Shown: positions 35,404-45,709 of the stretch, piece after piece
Position numbering within the stretch: the first letter of the stretch is position 1
Layout of the letters: every line of letters starts with the position of its first letter
Assembly (NCBI RefSeq): GCF_963666545.1
Contig: NZ_OY762899.1
Coordinates: 1,860,001-1,924,000, forward strand
From: an uncultured Bacteroides sp.
GTDB lineage: Bacteria > Bacteroidota > Bacteroidia > Bacteroidales > Bacteroidaceae
Length of the DNA: 64,000 bases
Reading direction: 5' to 3'
Notes under the pieces: generated by a model
The model's input: the letters and a program-made list of their open reading frames with translations, nothing else
Told to the model about the DNA's origin: nothing
Databases searched by the model: none
Made by a program: the position numbers and the translations under genes

Positions 35404-36456
35404 TTACCATGTATGTTTAGAGGATAAACGCAAAATAATGAGAAACATGGGTGCTCCAATGAGTGAGGTGATAATGCCCAGCGGTATCTCCAATGAGGAG
35501 ACAGAGCGTGACAGGTCATCAACAATCAGCATAAAGACACCTCCCACCAGGAAGGATGCAGGCAACAGCACTTTATGATTAGGGCCTACCAGAAAACGGG
35601 CGAAATGAGGAATGATCAATCCCACCCAACCAATAAGTCCGGTGATACTCACTGCTGAAGCTGTAATAAGTGACGCACAAGCAATAACGATGACACGCAA
35701 CCGGGCAGCATTCACTCCCAACGCCCGTGCTTCTTCATCTCCAAAGGAGAGCACATTGAGCCTCCATGATGAGAGCAATAGAGGTATCAATGCCAAACCA
35801 ATAAATGGGAATACGGCTTTCAGCTCTGTCAGGGTAACTTCAGTTAAACTACCCATCAACCAAAATGTAATATCGGGTAGTTTGTATTCACTATCAGCAA
35901 GATATTTCATCAATGAAATCAGAGCAGTAAACATGGATCCGACAATCATACCCGAAAGCACCAACATAAGAATACGATCGTGGGTGCCACCCATTATCTT
36001 GCTAACAGATAACGCTATGCAAACAGAAACAATGCCCATGATGAATGCCATGCTCTGAATGCCAACCAGACCAAACGAAAGCAAGATAGCTAACGAGGCT
36101 CCGAAACCGGCACCCGAACTAACCCCCAAGATATCAGGACTGACCATTGGATTTCGGAAAATACCTTGATAAGCAGCACCCGATACAGACAAGGATCCTC
36201 CCACGAGCACCGCTCCCAAAATACGTGGCAAGCGTATCTCACTCAGAAGCAAAGGCAGATTCGCATCGCTATACTTCCCCGTAAAAAGATAACTCACGAT
36301 ATCCGCCACGGGTACAAAGTATCTCCCTATTGAAAAGGAGAGAAGAACGGCGAATAGCAGAAGCACGCTCAAGCCCAGTAGAATTGTTGCCCCGGTTACA
36401 CAATAATTCCTCCTGAAATACCATCCACAAACGTTTCTTCTCCAATTTAATATCAT
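35404..36456 (-). CDS. FecCD/BtuC-family ABC permease
   Basis: 350 residues, about ten hydrophobic helices. Family motifs: RLPRILGAVLVGGSLSVSGAAYQGIFRNPMVSPDILGVSSGAGFGA near residues 74-120, and the coupling region GLIGWVGLIIPHFARFLVGPNH near 270. It forms the inner-membrane channel for an iron complex, heme or corrinoid with the ATPase downstream. It is the first gene of the operon. No cobalamin riboswitch is seen in the 380 bp upstream, which argues weakly against B12 as the substrate. Confidence 0.95.
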   Translation of the reverse strand: MILNWRRNVCGWYFRRNYCVTGATILLGLSVLLLFAVLLSFSIGRYFVPVADIVSYLFTGKYSDANLPLLLSEIRLPRILGAVLVGGSLSVSGAAYQGIFRNPMVSPDILGVSSGAGFGASLAILLSFGLVGIQSMAFIMGIVSVCIALSVSKIMGGTHDRILMLVLSGMIVGSMFTALISLMKYLADSEYKLPDITFWLMGSLTEVTLTELKAVFPFIGLALIPLLLSSWRLNVLSFGDEEARALGVNAARLRVIVIACASLITASAVSITGLIGWVGLIIPHFARFLVGPNHKVLLPASFLVGGVFMLIVDDLSRSVSSLEIPLGIITSLIGAPMFLIILRLSSKHTW

Positions 36457-36694
36457 AAGCCGTATTATACGTAGTTCTGCTCTGTTGATAAAGCAAACGC
36501 AAAAAACAGACCAAAAGGAAAAAATATGGAAGTTGGCTTAAATGGGACGGATCGGTTTAGATGTGTACATTCCTTATTATCAGTAGGTTTGAATGAGAAA
36601 AGGAATAGGATATTGGGACAAGTATATCTCTGTGCGTTAAATAGCAGTCCTACATAATTGTATGGAAAACAAGAGTGGATATTCAAAATTGTAT

Positions 36695-36770
36695 GTCTTA
36701 GGCTAACGCTTCCCACTATCAAGGTGCGTTCGGGACTTACACCTTAAGGTTATCGCCCATCTGGGCGAAC
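36695..36770 (-). mobile_element. fragment resembling the 5' end of a group II intron
   Basis: On the minus strand, starting at 36770: GTTCGCCCAGATGGGCGATA, then AAGGTGTAAGTCCCGAACGC and GTGGGAAGCGTTAGCCTAAG. The order (GUGYG-like start, GCCCAG...GGGCG helix, GGTGTAAGTCC, GGGAAGC-GTTAGCC) recalls domain I of bacterial group II introns. There is no reverse transcriptase ORF and no domain V/VI, so only a remnant is present. It begins directly after the T-run of the mutase-operon terminator, a site preferred by terminator-targeting group II introns. Confidence 0.4.
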
Positions 36771-36772
36771 AT

Positions 36773-36811
36773 AAAAAGAGGCCATCTCCAATGGAGACAG
36801 CCTCTTTTTAA
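36773..36811 (-). terminator. terminator of the methylmalonyl-CoA mutase operon
   Basis: Outer stem AAAAAGAGGC with GCCTCTTTTT and inner stem CTCC-AAT-GGAG, so effective in both orientations. It lies 27 bp after the mutase large-subunit stop (36838). Confidence 0.9.
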
Positions 36812-36837
36812 TTTATTGAGAAAAGATCTGTGAATGA

Positions 36838-38982
36838 TTATTCTTCCATCAATATTTCCAGAATCTGACCAGCTGCTTTGGCAACGGGAGTACCCGGGCC
36901 GAAGATAGCAGCCACACCTGCTTTATAAAGGAAATCATAGTCTTGTGCAGGGATTACACCACCGGCAATTACAATGATATCTTCACGACCAAGCTTCTTC
37001 AATTCTTCCATAATCTGAGGAATCAATGTCTTGTGTCCCGCAGCCAGCGAAGAAACACCTACCACGTGAACGTCGTTTTCAACAGCCTCGCGAGCAGCTT
37101 CGGCAGGAGTTTGGAACAAAGGCCCCATATCCACATCGAATCCGCAATCGGCATAACCTGTTGCTACCACCTTGGCACCACGGTCGTGACCGTCTTGTCC
37201 CATTTTAGCCACCATGATACGAGGTTGACGTCCCTCTTTCTTGGCAAACTTCTCGGCTAGTTCACAAGCACGTTTGAAGTCTGCATCGTTTTTACTTTCT
37301 GCTGAATACACCCCTGATATAGTTCTGATTATTGCTTTATAACGTCCCACAATCTTTTCGCAAGCATAAGAGATTTCTCCCAAAGTAGCGCGAACACGAG
37401 CAGCCTCTACGGCCAGTTCCAGCAAATTGCCTTCTTTTGTTTCCACACACTTAGTGATGGCTTCAAGAGCAGCTTGTACTTTTGCTTCGTCACGTTTTTC
37501 TTTAAGCTCTTTCAAGCCTTCAATCTGTTCTTTACGAACAGCAGTATTGTCAATATCAAGAATATCGATAGGAGCTTCTTTCTCAAGACGATACTTATTC
37601 ACACCCACAATAGTTTGTGAGCCAGAATCAATACGAGCTTGTGTGCGGGCAGCAGCTTCTTCGATACGCATCTTTGGAATGCCTGTCTCGATAGCCTTAG
37701 CCATACCACCCAACTTTTCTACTTCCTCAATCAGTTCCCATGCTTTGTGTGCCAGGTCGTTTGTCAGACTCTCTACATAGAATGAACCTCCCCATGGATC
37801 TACATTCTTGCAAATGTATGTTTCTTCCTGAATGTAAATCTGAGTATTACGGGCAATACGGGCAGAGAAATCGGTTGGCAAAGCAATCGCTTCATCAAGC
37901 GCATTGGTGTGCAAAGACTGTGTATGTCCCAATGCAGCAGCCATAGCCTCAATACAAGTACGTCCCACATTATTAAATGGGTCTTGCTCGGTGAGTGACC
38001 ATCCTGATGTTTGAGAGTGAGTACGCAAAGCCAAAGATTTCGAATTCTTCGGATTGAACTGTTTCACAATCTTAGCCCACAACATACGGGCAGCACGCAT
38101 CTTAGCTATTTCCATGAAATGGTTTGTACCGATGGCCCAGAAGAAGGACAAACGGGGAGCAAACGCATCGATGTCAATGCCGGCAGCAACACCCGCACGT
38201 AAGTATTCCAAACCATCAGCCAACGTATAAGCCAATTCGATATCAGCCGTAGCACCAGCTTCCTGCATGTGATAACCGGAGATAGAGATAGAGTTAAACT
38301 TAGGCATCTTCTGAGAAGTGTACTCAAAGATATCAGAGATGATCTTCATTGAAAATGCAGGTGGATAGATATAGGTGTTACGAACCATGAACTCTTTCAG
38401 AATATCATTCTGAATGGTTCCGGCCATTTCTTCAAGTTTAGCACCTTGTTCCAAGCCGGCATTGATATAGAATGCCAAGATAGGAAGTACCGCACCGTTC
38501 ATCGTCATAGAGACAGACATCTTATTCAATGGAATGCCATCGAACAATACTTTCATGTTCTCTAAAGAGCAGATAGAAACACCTGCTTTACCAACATCAC
38601 CTACCACACGTTCATGGTCAGGATCATAGCCGCGGTGTGTAGCAAGGTCGAATGCAACAGAAAGACCTTTCTGTCCAGAAGCCAGGTTACGACGATAGAA
38701 AGCATTTGATTCTTCGGCAGTAGAGAAACCTGCATACTGGCGGATAGTCCAGGGACGAAGGGTGTACATCACCGAATAAGGTCCACGAAGATAAGGAGGA
38801 AGTCCGGCTGCATAGTTCAGATGTTCCATTCCCTCAAGATCTTCTTTTGTATAAACAGGCTTCACATCAATGTGTTCCGGAGTTTTCCAGTCGGCTTTGA
38901 TACCGTTAGCCTTTTGCCATTCCGCACCGTTGATCGGTTGGAATGCAGCATATATATCTACGTTTTTAAAATTTGGTCGCAT
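36838..38982 (-). CDS. mutB: methylmalonyl-CoA mutase, large (catalytic) subunit
   Basis: 714 residues. TIM-barrel catalytic domain with [27 protein letters not shown] and the [11 protein letters not shown] substrate-tunnel segment, then a C-terminal cobalamin-binding domain with the DxHxxG signature ([11 protein letters not shown], His599 as the lower axial ligand) and [10 protein letters not shown]. It interconverts succinyl-CoA and (R)-methylmalonyl-CoA using adenosylcobalamin in the cytoplasm, the key step of propionate formation from succinate. The small subunit gene ends 15 bp upstream. The partner carboxylase genes lie at 44185-47753. Confidence 0.97.
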   Translation of the reverse strand: MRPNFKNVDIYAAFQPINGAEWQKANGIKADWKTPEHIDVKPVYTKEDLEGMEHLNYAAGLPPYLRGPYSVMYTLRPWTIRQYAGFSTAEESNAFYRRNLASGQKGLSVAFDLATHRGYDPDHERVVGDVGKAGVSICSLENMKVLFDGIPLNKMSVSMTMNGAVLPILAFYINAGLEQGAKLEEMAGTIQNDILKEFMVRNTYIYPPAFSMKIISDIFEYTSQKMPKFNSISISGYHMQEAGATADIELAYTLADGLEYLRAGVAAGIDIDAFAPRLSFFWAIGTNHFMEIAKMRAARMLWAKIVKQFNPKNSKSLALRTHSQTSGWSLTEQDPFNNVGRTCIEAMAAALGHTQSLHTNALDEAIALPTDFSARIARNTQIYIQEETYICKNVDPWGGSFYVESLTNDLAHKAWELIEEVEKLGGMAKAIETGIPKMRIEEAAARTQARIDSGSQTIVGVNKYRLEKEAPIDILDIDNTAVRKEQIEGLKELKEKRDEAKVQAALEAITKCVETKEGNLLELAVEAARVRATLGEISYACEKIVGRYKAIIRTISGVYSAESKNDADFKRACELAEKFAKKEGRQPRIMVAKMGQDGHDRGAKVVATGYADCGFDVDMGPLFQTPAEAAREAVENDVHVVGVSSLAAGHKTLIPQIMEELKKLGREDIIVIAGGVIPAQDYDFLYKAGVAAIFGPGTPVAKAAGQILEILMEE

Positions 38983-38997
38983 GTTCTTATTTACTTT

Positions 38998-40893
38998 TTA
39001 TTTCAATAGCTTGGCGTTATATTCTCTCAAAGTTTCGAGTACGTTGACACGAACGTGGATGAAGTTTTCAATTCCTTCCGCTTTCAGATCGTCCATACAA
39101 GCAGGAGAGCCTGCAACGATGAACATTGCCCGACCATTTAATGCTTTGAATGCAGGAACAGCGTATTCAATATATTCATCATCACTCGAGCAAAGAACCA
39201 CGATGTCAGCCTTGGCAGCCATAGCAGCTTCCACGCCAGCCTCAACAGTTTCAAAGCCTAAGTTATCGACCACCTCGTAACCGGCACATCCCAAGAAGTT
39301 GCATGAGAACTGTGCACGAGCTTGGCGCATAGAGAGGTTACCAATAGTAAGCATAAAAGCTTTTGGTCGTTTAGCTGCAGCTTCCGTTTCCATACGTAAT
39401 GCCTCAAATTGACTAGCAGCACGCTCTAAGCTGATTGTAGCAACATCAGTATGAGGAGCTTCAGCACATCCACAAGTAGCACTTGCGTCTAATGGTTTTT
39501 TATCTCCGGCTTTCTCAGAGAAATTAGGATACTGATTGGTACCAAGTAGAACTTCTTTGCGTTGAGCCACTGATTTGTGACGTGCCTTACCTGTTTCATT
39601 GATATCACTTTGTACCGTTCCGGCTTTCACCGCAGCATAAAAGCCACCTTCATCTTCTACCTTCAAGAAAAGATCCCATGCCTGTTGAGCGATAGACACC
39701 GTTAAGTTTTCAATGTAATAAGAACCGGCAGCAGGGTCAACTACCTTATCAAAATGAGACTCTTCTTTGAGCAACAATTGTTGGTTACGAGCCAAACGTT
39801 CAGAAAGTTCATCTGGCGCTGCATATACTTTATCGAATGGAGTAACCGTCATTGAATCCACACCGGCCAAAGCAGCACTCATCGCTTCTGTTTGTGTACG
39901 AAGCAAGTTTGCATGCGCATCAAATAAAGTGAGGTTAAACGAAGTAGTTTCAGCATGAACTTTCATCTTCGCTGCACAACGACATTCATCTTCTTTTCCT
40001 TTACTTTCACAATCGCGCAAGCATCCGGGATCATAAGACTCAACGATATTAGCCCACAACATACGAGCAGCACGGAATTTAGCTATTTCAAGGAAATAGT
40101 TAGCGCTGATACCAAAGTTGAATTTAATTTTTTTAGCTATAACTGTAGATGGGATTCCCGCTTCTGTAAGCTGACTTATATAAGCATTTCCCCAAGCCAA
40201 TGCATAACCCAATTCTTGGGAAATATAAGCACCTGCATTGTTTAAAGAAAGAGCATTCACATTCAGCACGCGATAGAGAGGAAGTGGTTGTGTAGCTTCG
40301 ATCAACGCTCTGGCTATTTGAACCAAGTTACCTTTTTCTTTCCCATCAACCAACATTTTGTTGAAGAAGTCAAAGTTGATAGAACCTTGCAATTTCGTCA
40401 AATCATAATCTTTTTTTTGGAAATAGGTAACCAAAAGCTCTGCCAATTCCACAACATGTCCTTGACAAGTAGAGAAATTCAACTCCACACTCTCAGCGCA
40501 AATGTCTTTCAACAAAACACTAATTGTCTCACCATTAAGAGCTTTAGACTCAAGATGGAAAGAAAGAGAATCGATCCCTTTCATAAGGATATCCAAAGCT
40601 TTCTTATTCGCTTCCAGCGGATCGCTTACTTTAATGTCCTGACGAACCAACCATACGTTGTCTTTCTTAGTACCTCTTAAATAAGGGAATTCGCCGGGAA
40701 GCGCATCAAGCGTTTTTAAGTCTTCAATATCTTCCATCCGGTAGAAAGGTTTCACTTTAAACCCTTCATTCGTTTTCCAAACGAGTTTCTTCTCAAAATC
40801 GGCCCCTTTCAGGTCGGCCGTTACTTTCTCCATCCACTTATCCGTAGAAACGGGAGAAAAATCAGAGAAGAGCTTTTCTTTACTGTCTGCCAT
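38998..40893 (-). CDS. mutA: methylmalonyl-CoA mutase, small subunit
   Basis: 631 residues, homologous to the large subunit over both domains but lacking the cobalamin DxHxxG signature: the C-terminal domain begins PKAFMLTIGNLSMRQARAQF with no axial His. This is the expected state of the structural beta subunit of the heterodimer. An internal cysteine-rich insert, CLRDCESKGKEDECRCAAK, sits near residue 300, and CGCAEAP in the linker near 480. It is the first gene of the mutase operon. A -7 box TATATTTG (minus strand) at 40971-40978 gives a leader of about 70 nt. Confidence 0.95.
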   Translation of the reverse strand: MADSKEKLFSDFSPVSTDKWMEKVTADLKGADFEKKLVWKTNEGFKVKPFYRMEDIEDLKTLDALPGEFPYLRGTKKDNVWLVRQDIKVSDPLEANKKALDILMKGIDSLSFHLESKALNGETISVLLKDICAESVELNFSTCQGHVVELAELLVTYFQKKDYDLTKLQGSINFDFFNKMLVDGKEKGNLVQIARALIEATQPLPLYRVLNVNALSLNNAGAYISQELGYALAWGNAYISQLTEAGIPSTVIAKKIKFNFGISANYFLEIAKFRAARMLWANIVESYDPGCLRDCESKGKEDECRCAAKMKVHAETTSFNLTLFDAHANLLRTQTEAMSAALAGVDSMTVTPFDKVYAAPDELSERLARNQQLLLKEESHFDKVVDPAAGSYYIENLTVSIAQQAWDLFLKVEDEGGFYAAVKAGTVQSDINETGKARHKSVAQRKEVLLGTNQYPNFSEKAGDKKPLDASATCGCAEAPHTDVATISLERAASQFEALRMETEAAAKRPKAFMLTIGNLSMRQARAQFSCNFLGCAGYEVVDNLGFETVEAGVEAAMAAKADIVVLCSSDDEYIEYAVPAFKALNGRAMFIVAGSPACMDDLKAEGIENFIHVRVNVLETLREYNAKLLK

Positions 40894-41243
40894 AGTTTAT
40901 TTGAAATTTAAATATAATAATAGTATATTTATTCTTTTATTGCCTCTTCCTATCAAGATTATAAGACCTGCAAATATACAGAATAACTTAAAACGAGGAG
41001 CTTTTTTGGGTGAAAATTCATCGTGTGGACCATCAATACTCTCATATTCCTCTCTCATCAGACAAGAAAATTTAGTATAGAGAGACTACCTCAACAAATG
41101 AATCTAATAGACTAAGAGTGAGATTCTTAAAAGACAATATAAAATCCATCCCATTCTAAAAATAAAAGAAGAGAAGAGGCTTGTTAACATCCAATCTTAT
41201 AATTACTTTTGCAGCTAATTTAAGAAACATAGAATAAATTAGG
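40894..41243. other. divergent promoter region between mutA and the AspT-like transporter
   Basis: 350 bp. It holds the leftward -7 box for mutA (CAAATATA as read on plus, 40971-40978) and the rightward promoter at 41180-41211. The central 200 bp show no repeat, hairpin or riboswitch that I can recognise. Confidence 0.55.
41180..41211 (+). promoter_or_regulatory. promoter of the AspT-like transporter gene
   Basis: CTTG -33 box (41180-41183), 20-bp spacer, TACTTTTG -7 box (41204-41211). Leader about 26 nt. Confidence 0.75.
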
Positions 41244-42908
41244 ATGGATTGGATAGAAGATTTGTTGTGGAACGTAAATTCGGTGGCACACATTGTTTTC
41301 CTATACGCTTTTGTTATTGCTGTAGGAGTTTATCTTGGAAAAATCAAAATCTTTGGGATCTCGTTAGGCGTTACCTTCGTACTGTTCGTAGGTATATTCA
41401 TGGGCCATTTCGGGTTCACGGGTGAAGTACATATCTTACACTTCATTCGAGACTTTGGCCTAATCCTATTCGTCTTTTGTATCGGTCTCCAAGTAGGACC
41501 ATCCTTCTTTTCTTCTTTTAAAAAAGGAGGAATGACACTCAACCTGCTGGCAGCAGGCATCGTAGCATTAAACATCGTTGTAGCACTGGCTCTTTACTTC
41601 ATTTTGGAGGGAAGGATAGAACTACCAATGATGATAGGAATCCTTTACGGAGCCGTAACAAATACCCCCGGACTCGGTGCAGCACAGGAAGCCTTAAGCC
41701 AGCTAAGCTATACGGGACCTCAAATTGCTTTGGGCTATGCTTGTGCATATCCACTTGGAGTAGTGGGAATAATCAGTTCCATCATCGCTATTAAATATAT
41801 TTTTCGAGTTAATTTCAAAAAAGAAGAAGATAATTGGAACGAAGAGACTGATAATACACACCAAAAGCCTCATTTGATACATCTTGAAGTACATAATGAA
41901 GCGATTTATGGGAAGACACTCGGAACAATCAATAACTTCTTGGGACGGCCCTTCGTTTGCTCACGCATTCGTAAAGAGGGACATGTAAGCATACCAACCC
42001 ATAATACAATTGTTGAACATGGCGACCAATTATTTGTAGTTTGCTCTGAGGAAGATGCAGATGCAATTACTGCATTTATAGGTAAAGAAGTGAAGATAGA
42101 CTGGGAAAAACAAGATATGCCACTCGTTTCACGCCGCGTATTGGTCACCAAAACAGAGATTAACGGCAAGAAATTGGGTATGCTAAACTTCCGTAGCATG
42201 TATAATGTAAACATAACACGTGTAAACCGTTCCGGAGTAGACTTATTTGCAAATCCTAACTTAGTGCTGCAAGTGGGCGACCGTGTAATGGCTGTAGGAT
42301 CTGAAGATGCCGTGGAACGAGTTTCCAACGTATTGGGAAATTCTTTGAAGCGTTTGAATGAACCGAACATCGTTACTTTGTTCGTTGGTATTTTTATGGG
42401 AATACTCGTTGGAAGTCTACCCATTGCATTCCCCGGCATTCCCACTCCGGTAAAACTAGGATTGGCAGGAGGACCACTGGTTGTAGCTATTCTTATCGGT
42501 CGTTTCGGGCACAAGCTACATTTGGTGACTTATACGACTCAAAGCGCTAACCTCATGGTTAGAGAAATAGGTATTGTGCTATTCCTCGCGAGTGTAGGTA
42601 TTGAAGCCGGAGCTAATTTCCTCGATACGGTGATAAACGGAGATGGATTGTTGTACGTCGGATGTGGCTTCCTTATCACTATCATTCCGTTGCTCATCAT
42701 TGGCGCTATAGCGCGTTCTTACTACAAGATAAATTATTTCATGCTAATGGGACTCATAGCAGGAAGTAACACCGATCCTCCGGCACTAGCCTATGCTAAT
42801 CAGACAACAAGCAGTGACGCACCGGCTGTGGGATACTCTACCGTTTACCCGCTGTCGATGTTCTTACGTATTATAACGGGACAGATGATCTTGTTGTTAA
42901 TGATGTGA
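41244..42908 (+). CDS. AspT/YidE-family putative transporter with two TrkA-C domains
   Basis: 554 residues. Five or six membrane helices (about 15-185), a cytoplasmic pair of TrkA-C/RCK-C domains (about 205-375; [40 protein letters not shown], each followed by GDx[11 protein letters not shown]), then a second set of helices (about 385-554). Each membrane half carries the repeated AspT motif ([26 protein letters not shown] and [12 protein letters not shown]). The family includes the aspartate:alanine antiporter AspT, but most members have no assigned substrate. It stands alone beside the mutase operon, so a dicarboxylate such as succinate is conceivable (inference only). Confidence 0.9.
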   Translation: MDWIEDLLWNVNSVAHIVFLYAFVIAVGVYLGKIKIFGISLGVTFVLFVGIFMGHFGFTGEVHILHFIRDFGLILFVFCIGLQVGPSFFSSFKKGGMTLNLLAAGIVALNIVVALALYFILEGRIELPMMIGILYGAVTNTPGLGAAQEALSQLSYTGPQIALGYACAYPLGVVGIISSIIAIKYIFRVNFKKEEDNWNEETDNTHQKPHLIHLEVHNEAIYGKTLGTINNFLGRPFVCSRIRKEGHVSIPTHNTIVEHGDQLFVVCSEEDADAITAFIGKEVKIDWEKQDMPLVSRRVLVTKTEINGKKLGMLNFRSMYNVNITRVNRSGVDLFANPNLVLQVGDRVMAVGSEDAVERVSNVLGNSLKRLNEPNIVTLFVGIFMGILVGSLPIAFPGIPTPVKLGLAGGPLVVAILIGRFGHKLHLVTYTTQSANLMVREIGIVLFLASVGIEAGANFLDTVINGDGLLYVGCGFLITIIPLLIIGAIARSYYKINYFMLMGLIAGSNTDPPALAYANQTTSSDAPAVGYSTVYPLSMFLRIITGQMILLLMM

Positions 42909-43024
42909 TGTAAGAGCAGCACACGCTAGAAGCCATAGCACTAGCTATACATTAATAATAAAGAAGAGAATAGTCTCAGGCTTTTCATCATGCACGAAAG
43001 ATGTTTATTAACTGAAGATTGAGC

Positions 43025-43654
43025 TTACAAACTCAATTTCTTCTTAACAAATTCTTGAATGAATTCCACTGTATCATCAATTCCCAGAACTGATGAATCA
43101 ATACACAAATGGTAAGTTGCAGCCGCACCCCATGTTTTATAACTATAATAGTTATAGTACTCCGAGCGCCTTTTATCCGTTTTATTAATTAGCTCTTCGG
43201 CTTCTTCTTTGGTCATTTGCTTGTTACTACACACACGTGCTATCCGATCAGGCAATGCAGCTGATATAAACACATCGACATGACGGGGGTGATCACGTAA
43301 AATATAGTCGGCACACCTGCCCACAAACAAACACGAATGTTCGGCAGCCAACTTTCGAATCACATCACTTTGCACTTTAAAAAGAGCATCGTTGCTAAGG
43401 CAATTATTGCAAGGCATTATACCATCATTTAAGAAAGGAAAACGCATACCAAATAGACCGCCAATAAGAGGTTGCGAAGCTTTTTCATCAGCTTGTTCAA
43501 AGAAATCTTTGCAAAGCCCGCTCTCTTCGGATGCTAAATTAATCAATTCCTTATCATAAAAAGAGATCCCTAGATTGGTTGCTAACTTCTCTCCAATCTC
43601 TCTACCACCACTGCCTAGCTGGCGTCCGACATTGATCACATAATTACTCTTCAT
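43025..43654 (-). CDS. cytidylate kinase-like family protein
   Basis: 209 residues from the ATG at 43654. The open frame runs 28 codons further upstream, but a -7 box TAAGTTTG (minus strand) at 43681-43688 lies in that part. P-loop-like GRQLGSGGREIGEKLA at residues 10-25, then FYDKELINLA, FVGRCADYILRDHPRHVDVFI and DKRRSEYYNYYSYKTWG. This matches the cytidylate kinase-like family common in anaerobes, distinct from true Cmk. Nucleoside monophosphate phosphorylation is assumed, not shown. Two cysteine pairs (CNNC and CKD) are unusual. It is divergent from the riboswitch-led carboxylase operon. Confidence 0.85.
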   Translation of the reverse strand: MKSNYVINVGRQLGSGGREIGEKLATNLGISFYDKELINLASEESGLCKDFFEQADEKASQPLIGGLFGMRFPFLNDGIMPCNNCLSNDALFKVQSDVIRKLAAEHSCLFVGRCADYILRDHPRHVDVFISAALPDRIARVCSNKQMTKEEAEELINKTDKRRSEYYNYYSYKTWGAAATYHLCIDSSVLGIDDTVEFIQEFVKKKLSL

Positions 43655-43776
43655 CGTATTTGCATCTATTGGTTTTGCTACAAACTTACAGATTATTTTG
43701 GAAAGAAACGAGACTTGAGTGTAAAATAGCACAAACAAAAACTTAATTTATTAATTCCATATCTCGCCAAATTACA

Positions 43777-43784
43777 TATCTTTG
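43777..43784 (+). promoter_or_regulatory. -7 box of the riboswitch-led carboxylase operon
   Basis: TATCTTTG, 30 bp before the first conserved riboswitch bases. No clear -33 box. Confidence 0.6.
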
Positions 43785-43814
43785 CAGCGACAAAGTTCTT
43801 TCTCATTATTATCA

Positions 43815-43975
43815 TTAAGGTGCCTCCATAAAAAGGAGGAGAATAGGGAACCATGTGAAACTCATGGGCTGTCGCGCAACTGTAAGCACTAAAAGTATTT
43901 TGCCGTAAGACGTCCACTGTCTTGAAAAGATGGGAAGGATGGCAAAATGATGTTAGCCAGGATACCTGCCTCAAT
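43815..43975 (+). promoter_or_regulatory. cobalamin (adenosylcobalamin-type) riboswitch
   Basis: Conserved blocks in order: AAGGTGCCTCC (43818-43828), GGAGGAGAATAGGGAACC (43835-43852), GTGAAACTCATGGGCTGTC, CGCGCAACTGTAAGC (the most conserved core, 43876-43890), and GCCAGGATACCTGCC (43956-43970, the B12-box end). The spacing fits the cobalamin riboswitch fold. It is on the plus strand and precedes the biotin carboxylase gene by 210 bp. B12 binding normally lowers expression, so this operon is predicted to respond to the cofactor of the neighbouring mutase. Confidence 0.93.
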
Positions 43976-44025
43976 GCTATTTTGACAATGCTTCGCGATA
44001 AAAGCCTGTGTCAGGAAATTCTAAT

Positions 44026-44060
44026 GCGTCCCTACCCGTAGGGATAGCTACGTTCTTTTT
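44026..44060 (+). terminator. possible expression-platform terminator of the riboswitch
   Basis: TCCCTA-CCCG-TAGGGA stem (44029-44044), flanked by CGT/ACG that can extend it across a bulge, followed by TTCTTTTT. It suggests control by premature termination, but the stem is not perfect. Confidence 0.45.
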
Positions 44061-44184
44061 CCTTTCATCCTCATTTCTACACGAACATTCAAGAAAAAAC
44101 GGCAAAAATCTTTTTAAATTGTTTTCATTATTAAGTAGAACAAATGGATTGTAGAAAAGCATCCATTAACTAAAATGAGTAAAT

Positions 44185-45699
44185 ATGATAAGAAAAATCC
44201 TAATTGCTAATAGAGGAGAAATCGCAGTCAGAGTAATGCGCTCTTGCTACGAAATGGGCATCAAGTCCGTTGCAGTATTCTCAGAGGCAGACAGAACTGC
44301 GCGCCATACCTTGTATGCCGATGAGGCCTATTGCATTGGTGTGGCAGCGTCAAAAGACAGTTATCTCAATATAGAAAAAATCATTCAGGTAGCGAAAGAG
44401 CATCAGGTGGATGCCATACATCCCGGATATGGCTTTTTATCGGAAAATGCCGATTTTGCCAGACGATGTAAAGAGGAAGGTATCATCTTCATTGGTCCGC
44501 AAGCTGAAACCATGGAAGCAATGGGCGACAAGATATCGGCCCGTATAAAAATGATTGAAGCAGGAGTTCCTGTGGTACCAGGTACACAAAAGAATCTGAA
44601 AAGCATAGAAGAGGCTATCTCTCTTTGCAAAGAAATAGGATTCCCCATTATGTTAAAAGCGTCTATGGGTGGAGGAGGAAAAGGTATGCGTCTGATACAG
44701 AACGAAAGTGAAGTGGAAGAAGCCTACACAATGGCCAAATCGGAAGCACTATCTTCATTTGGAGATGACACCGTATATCTTGAGAAATTCGTCGAAGAGC
44801 CTCATCACATCGAATTCCAAATCTTAGGCGACAAGCATGGAAATGTGATCCATCTGTGCGAACGTGAATGTTCCGTACAACGCCGCAATCAGAAGATTGT
44901 AGAAGAAAGCCCTTCGCCTTTCATGAATGAACCACTCAGAGAAGAGATGGGGCAGAAAGCGGTTGCCGCAGCCAAAGCGGTGAACTACGAAGGGGCCGGA
45001 ACGATTGAGTTCCTTGTAGACAAGAATCACAATTATTACTTTCTGGAGATGAACACTCGCTTGCAAGTAGAGCATCCCATCACCGAAGAGGTACTCGGCG
45101 TTGATTTGGTGAAAGAGCAAATAAAAGTAGCCGATGGACAAAAACTACATCTTACTCAGAGCGACATCAAACAACGAGGACATGCCATAGAGTGCCGAAT
45201 CTGTGCTGAAGACACAGAACTCAATTTCAGACCATCACCGGGAATCATTCGCCAACTAACAGAGCCAAATGGTATTGGTGTTCGTGTTGACAGTTACGTT
45301 TACGAAGGTTATGAGATTCCGATCTATTATGATCCCATGATTGGTAAACTCATTGTATGGGCCACGACACGTCAATATGCCATTGAGCGTATGCGTCGCG
45401 TGCTCAATGAATATAAGATTACCGGAATAAAAACCAATATCAACTATTTAAGATATGTAATAGATACCCCTGACTTTACAAAGGGTAAATATGACACCGG
45501 CTTTATCGCCAAAAACAGCAAGCGTTTGCTTAAGGGTGTAACCTCGCATAGTGAAGAGGAAGAAAACATTGCCATGATTGCCGCTTATATCGATTATCTA
45601 ATGAATCTGGAAGAGAACGCATCTCAGCTAGCTGACGATGCGCGTCCCATTAGTCGATGGAGAGAGTTCGGTTTGCACAAAGGAGTATTAAGAATTTAA
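44185..45699 (+). CDS. biotin carboxylase subunit of an acyl-CoA carboxylase
   Basis: 504 residues. N-terminal carbamoyl-phosphate-synthase-like domain (KILIANRGEIAVRVMRSC), ATP-grasp domain with MGGGGKGMRLI and the carboxylase signatures HHIEFQILGDKHGNVIHLCERECSVQRR and EMNTRLQVEHPITE, and a C-terminal domain ending RWREFGLHKGVLRI. It carboxylates the biotin of the carrier protein encoded next (10 bp downstream), using ATP and bicarbonate. With the mutase genes nearby it most likely serves propionyl-CoA/methylmalonyl-CoA interconversion. It is headed by a cobalamin riboswitch. Confidence 0.95.
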   Translation: MIRKILIANRGEIAVRVMRSCYEMGIKSVAVFSEADRTARHTLYADEAYCIGVAASKDSYLNIEKIIQVAKEHQVDAIHPGYGFLSENADFARRCKEEGIIFIGPQAETMEAMGDKISARIKMIEAGVPVVPGTQKNLKSIEEAISLCKEIGFPIMLKASMGGGGKGMRLIQNESEVEEAYTMAKSEALSSFGDDTVYLEKFVEEPHHIEFQILGDKHGNVIHLCERECSVQRRNQKIVEESPSPFMNEPLREEMGQKAVAAAKAVNYEGAGTIEFLVDKNHNYYFLEMNTRLQVEHPITEEVLGVDLVKEQIKVADGQKLHLTQSDIKQRGHAIECRICAEDTELNFRPSPGIIRQLTEPNGIGVRVDSYVYEGYEIPIYYDPMIGKLIVWATTRQYAIERMRRVLNEYKITGIKTNINYLRYVIDTPDFTKGKYDTGFIAKNSKRLLKGVTSHSEEEENIAMIAAYIDYLMNLEENASQLADDARPISRWREFGLHKGVLRI

Positions 45700-45709
45700 A
45701 AACAGAGCA

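Larger units (their letters stand above)
36457..36837. other. intergenic stretch: permease upstream region, intron remnant, mutase terminator
   Basis: 381 bp. From right to left: the mutase-operon terminator (36773-36811), a group II intron-like fragment (36695-36770), then about 230 bp ahead of the permease gene in which no strong promoter or riboswitch is seen. Confidence 0.5.
43655..44184. other. leader region with cobalamin riboswitch between divergent units
   Basis: 530 bp. It contains the leftward -7 box (43681-43688), the rightward -7 box TATCTTTG (43777-43784), the riboswitch (about 43815-43975), a possible expression-platform hairpin (44026-44060) and about 120 bp of AT-rich leader before the carboxylase start. 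Confidence 0.75.

Noticed and set aside
36457-36690. Cobalamin riboswitch for the FecCD-type uptake operon
   Set aside because: None of the conserved B12-box words (such as GCGCAACTGTAAG or GCCAGGATACCTGCC) occur here on either strand; the only one in the window is at 43815-43975.
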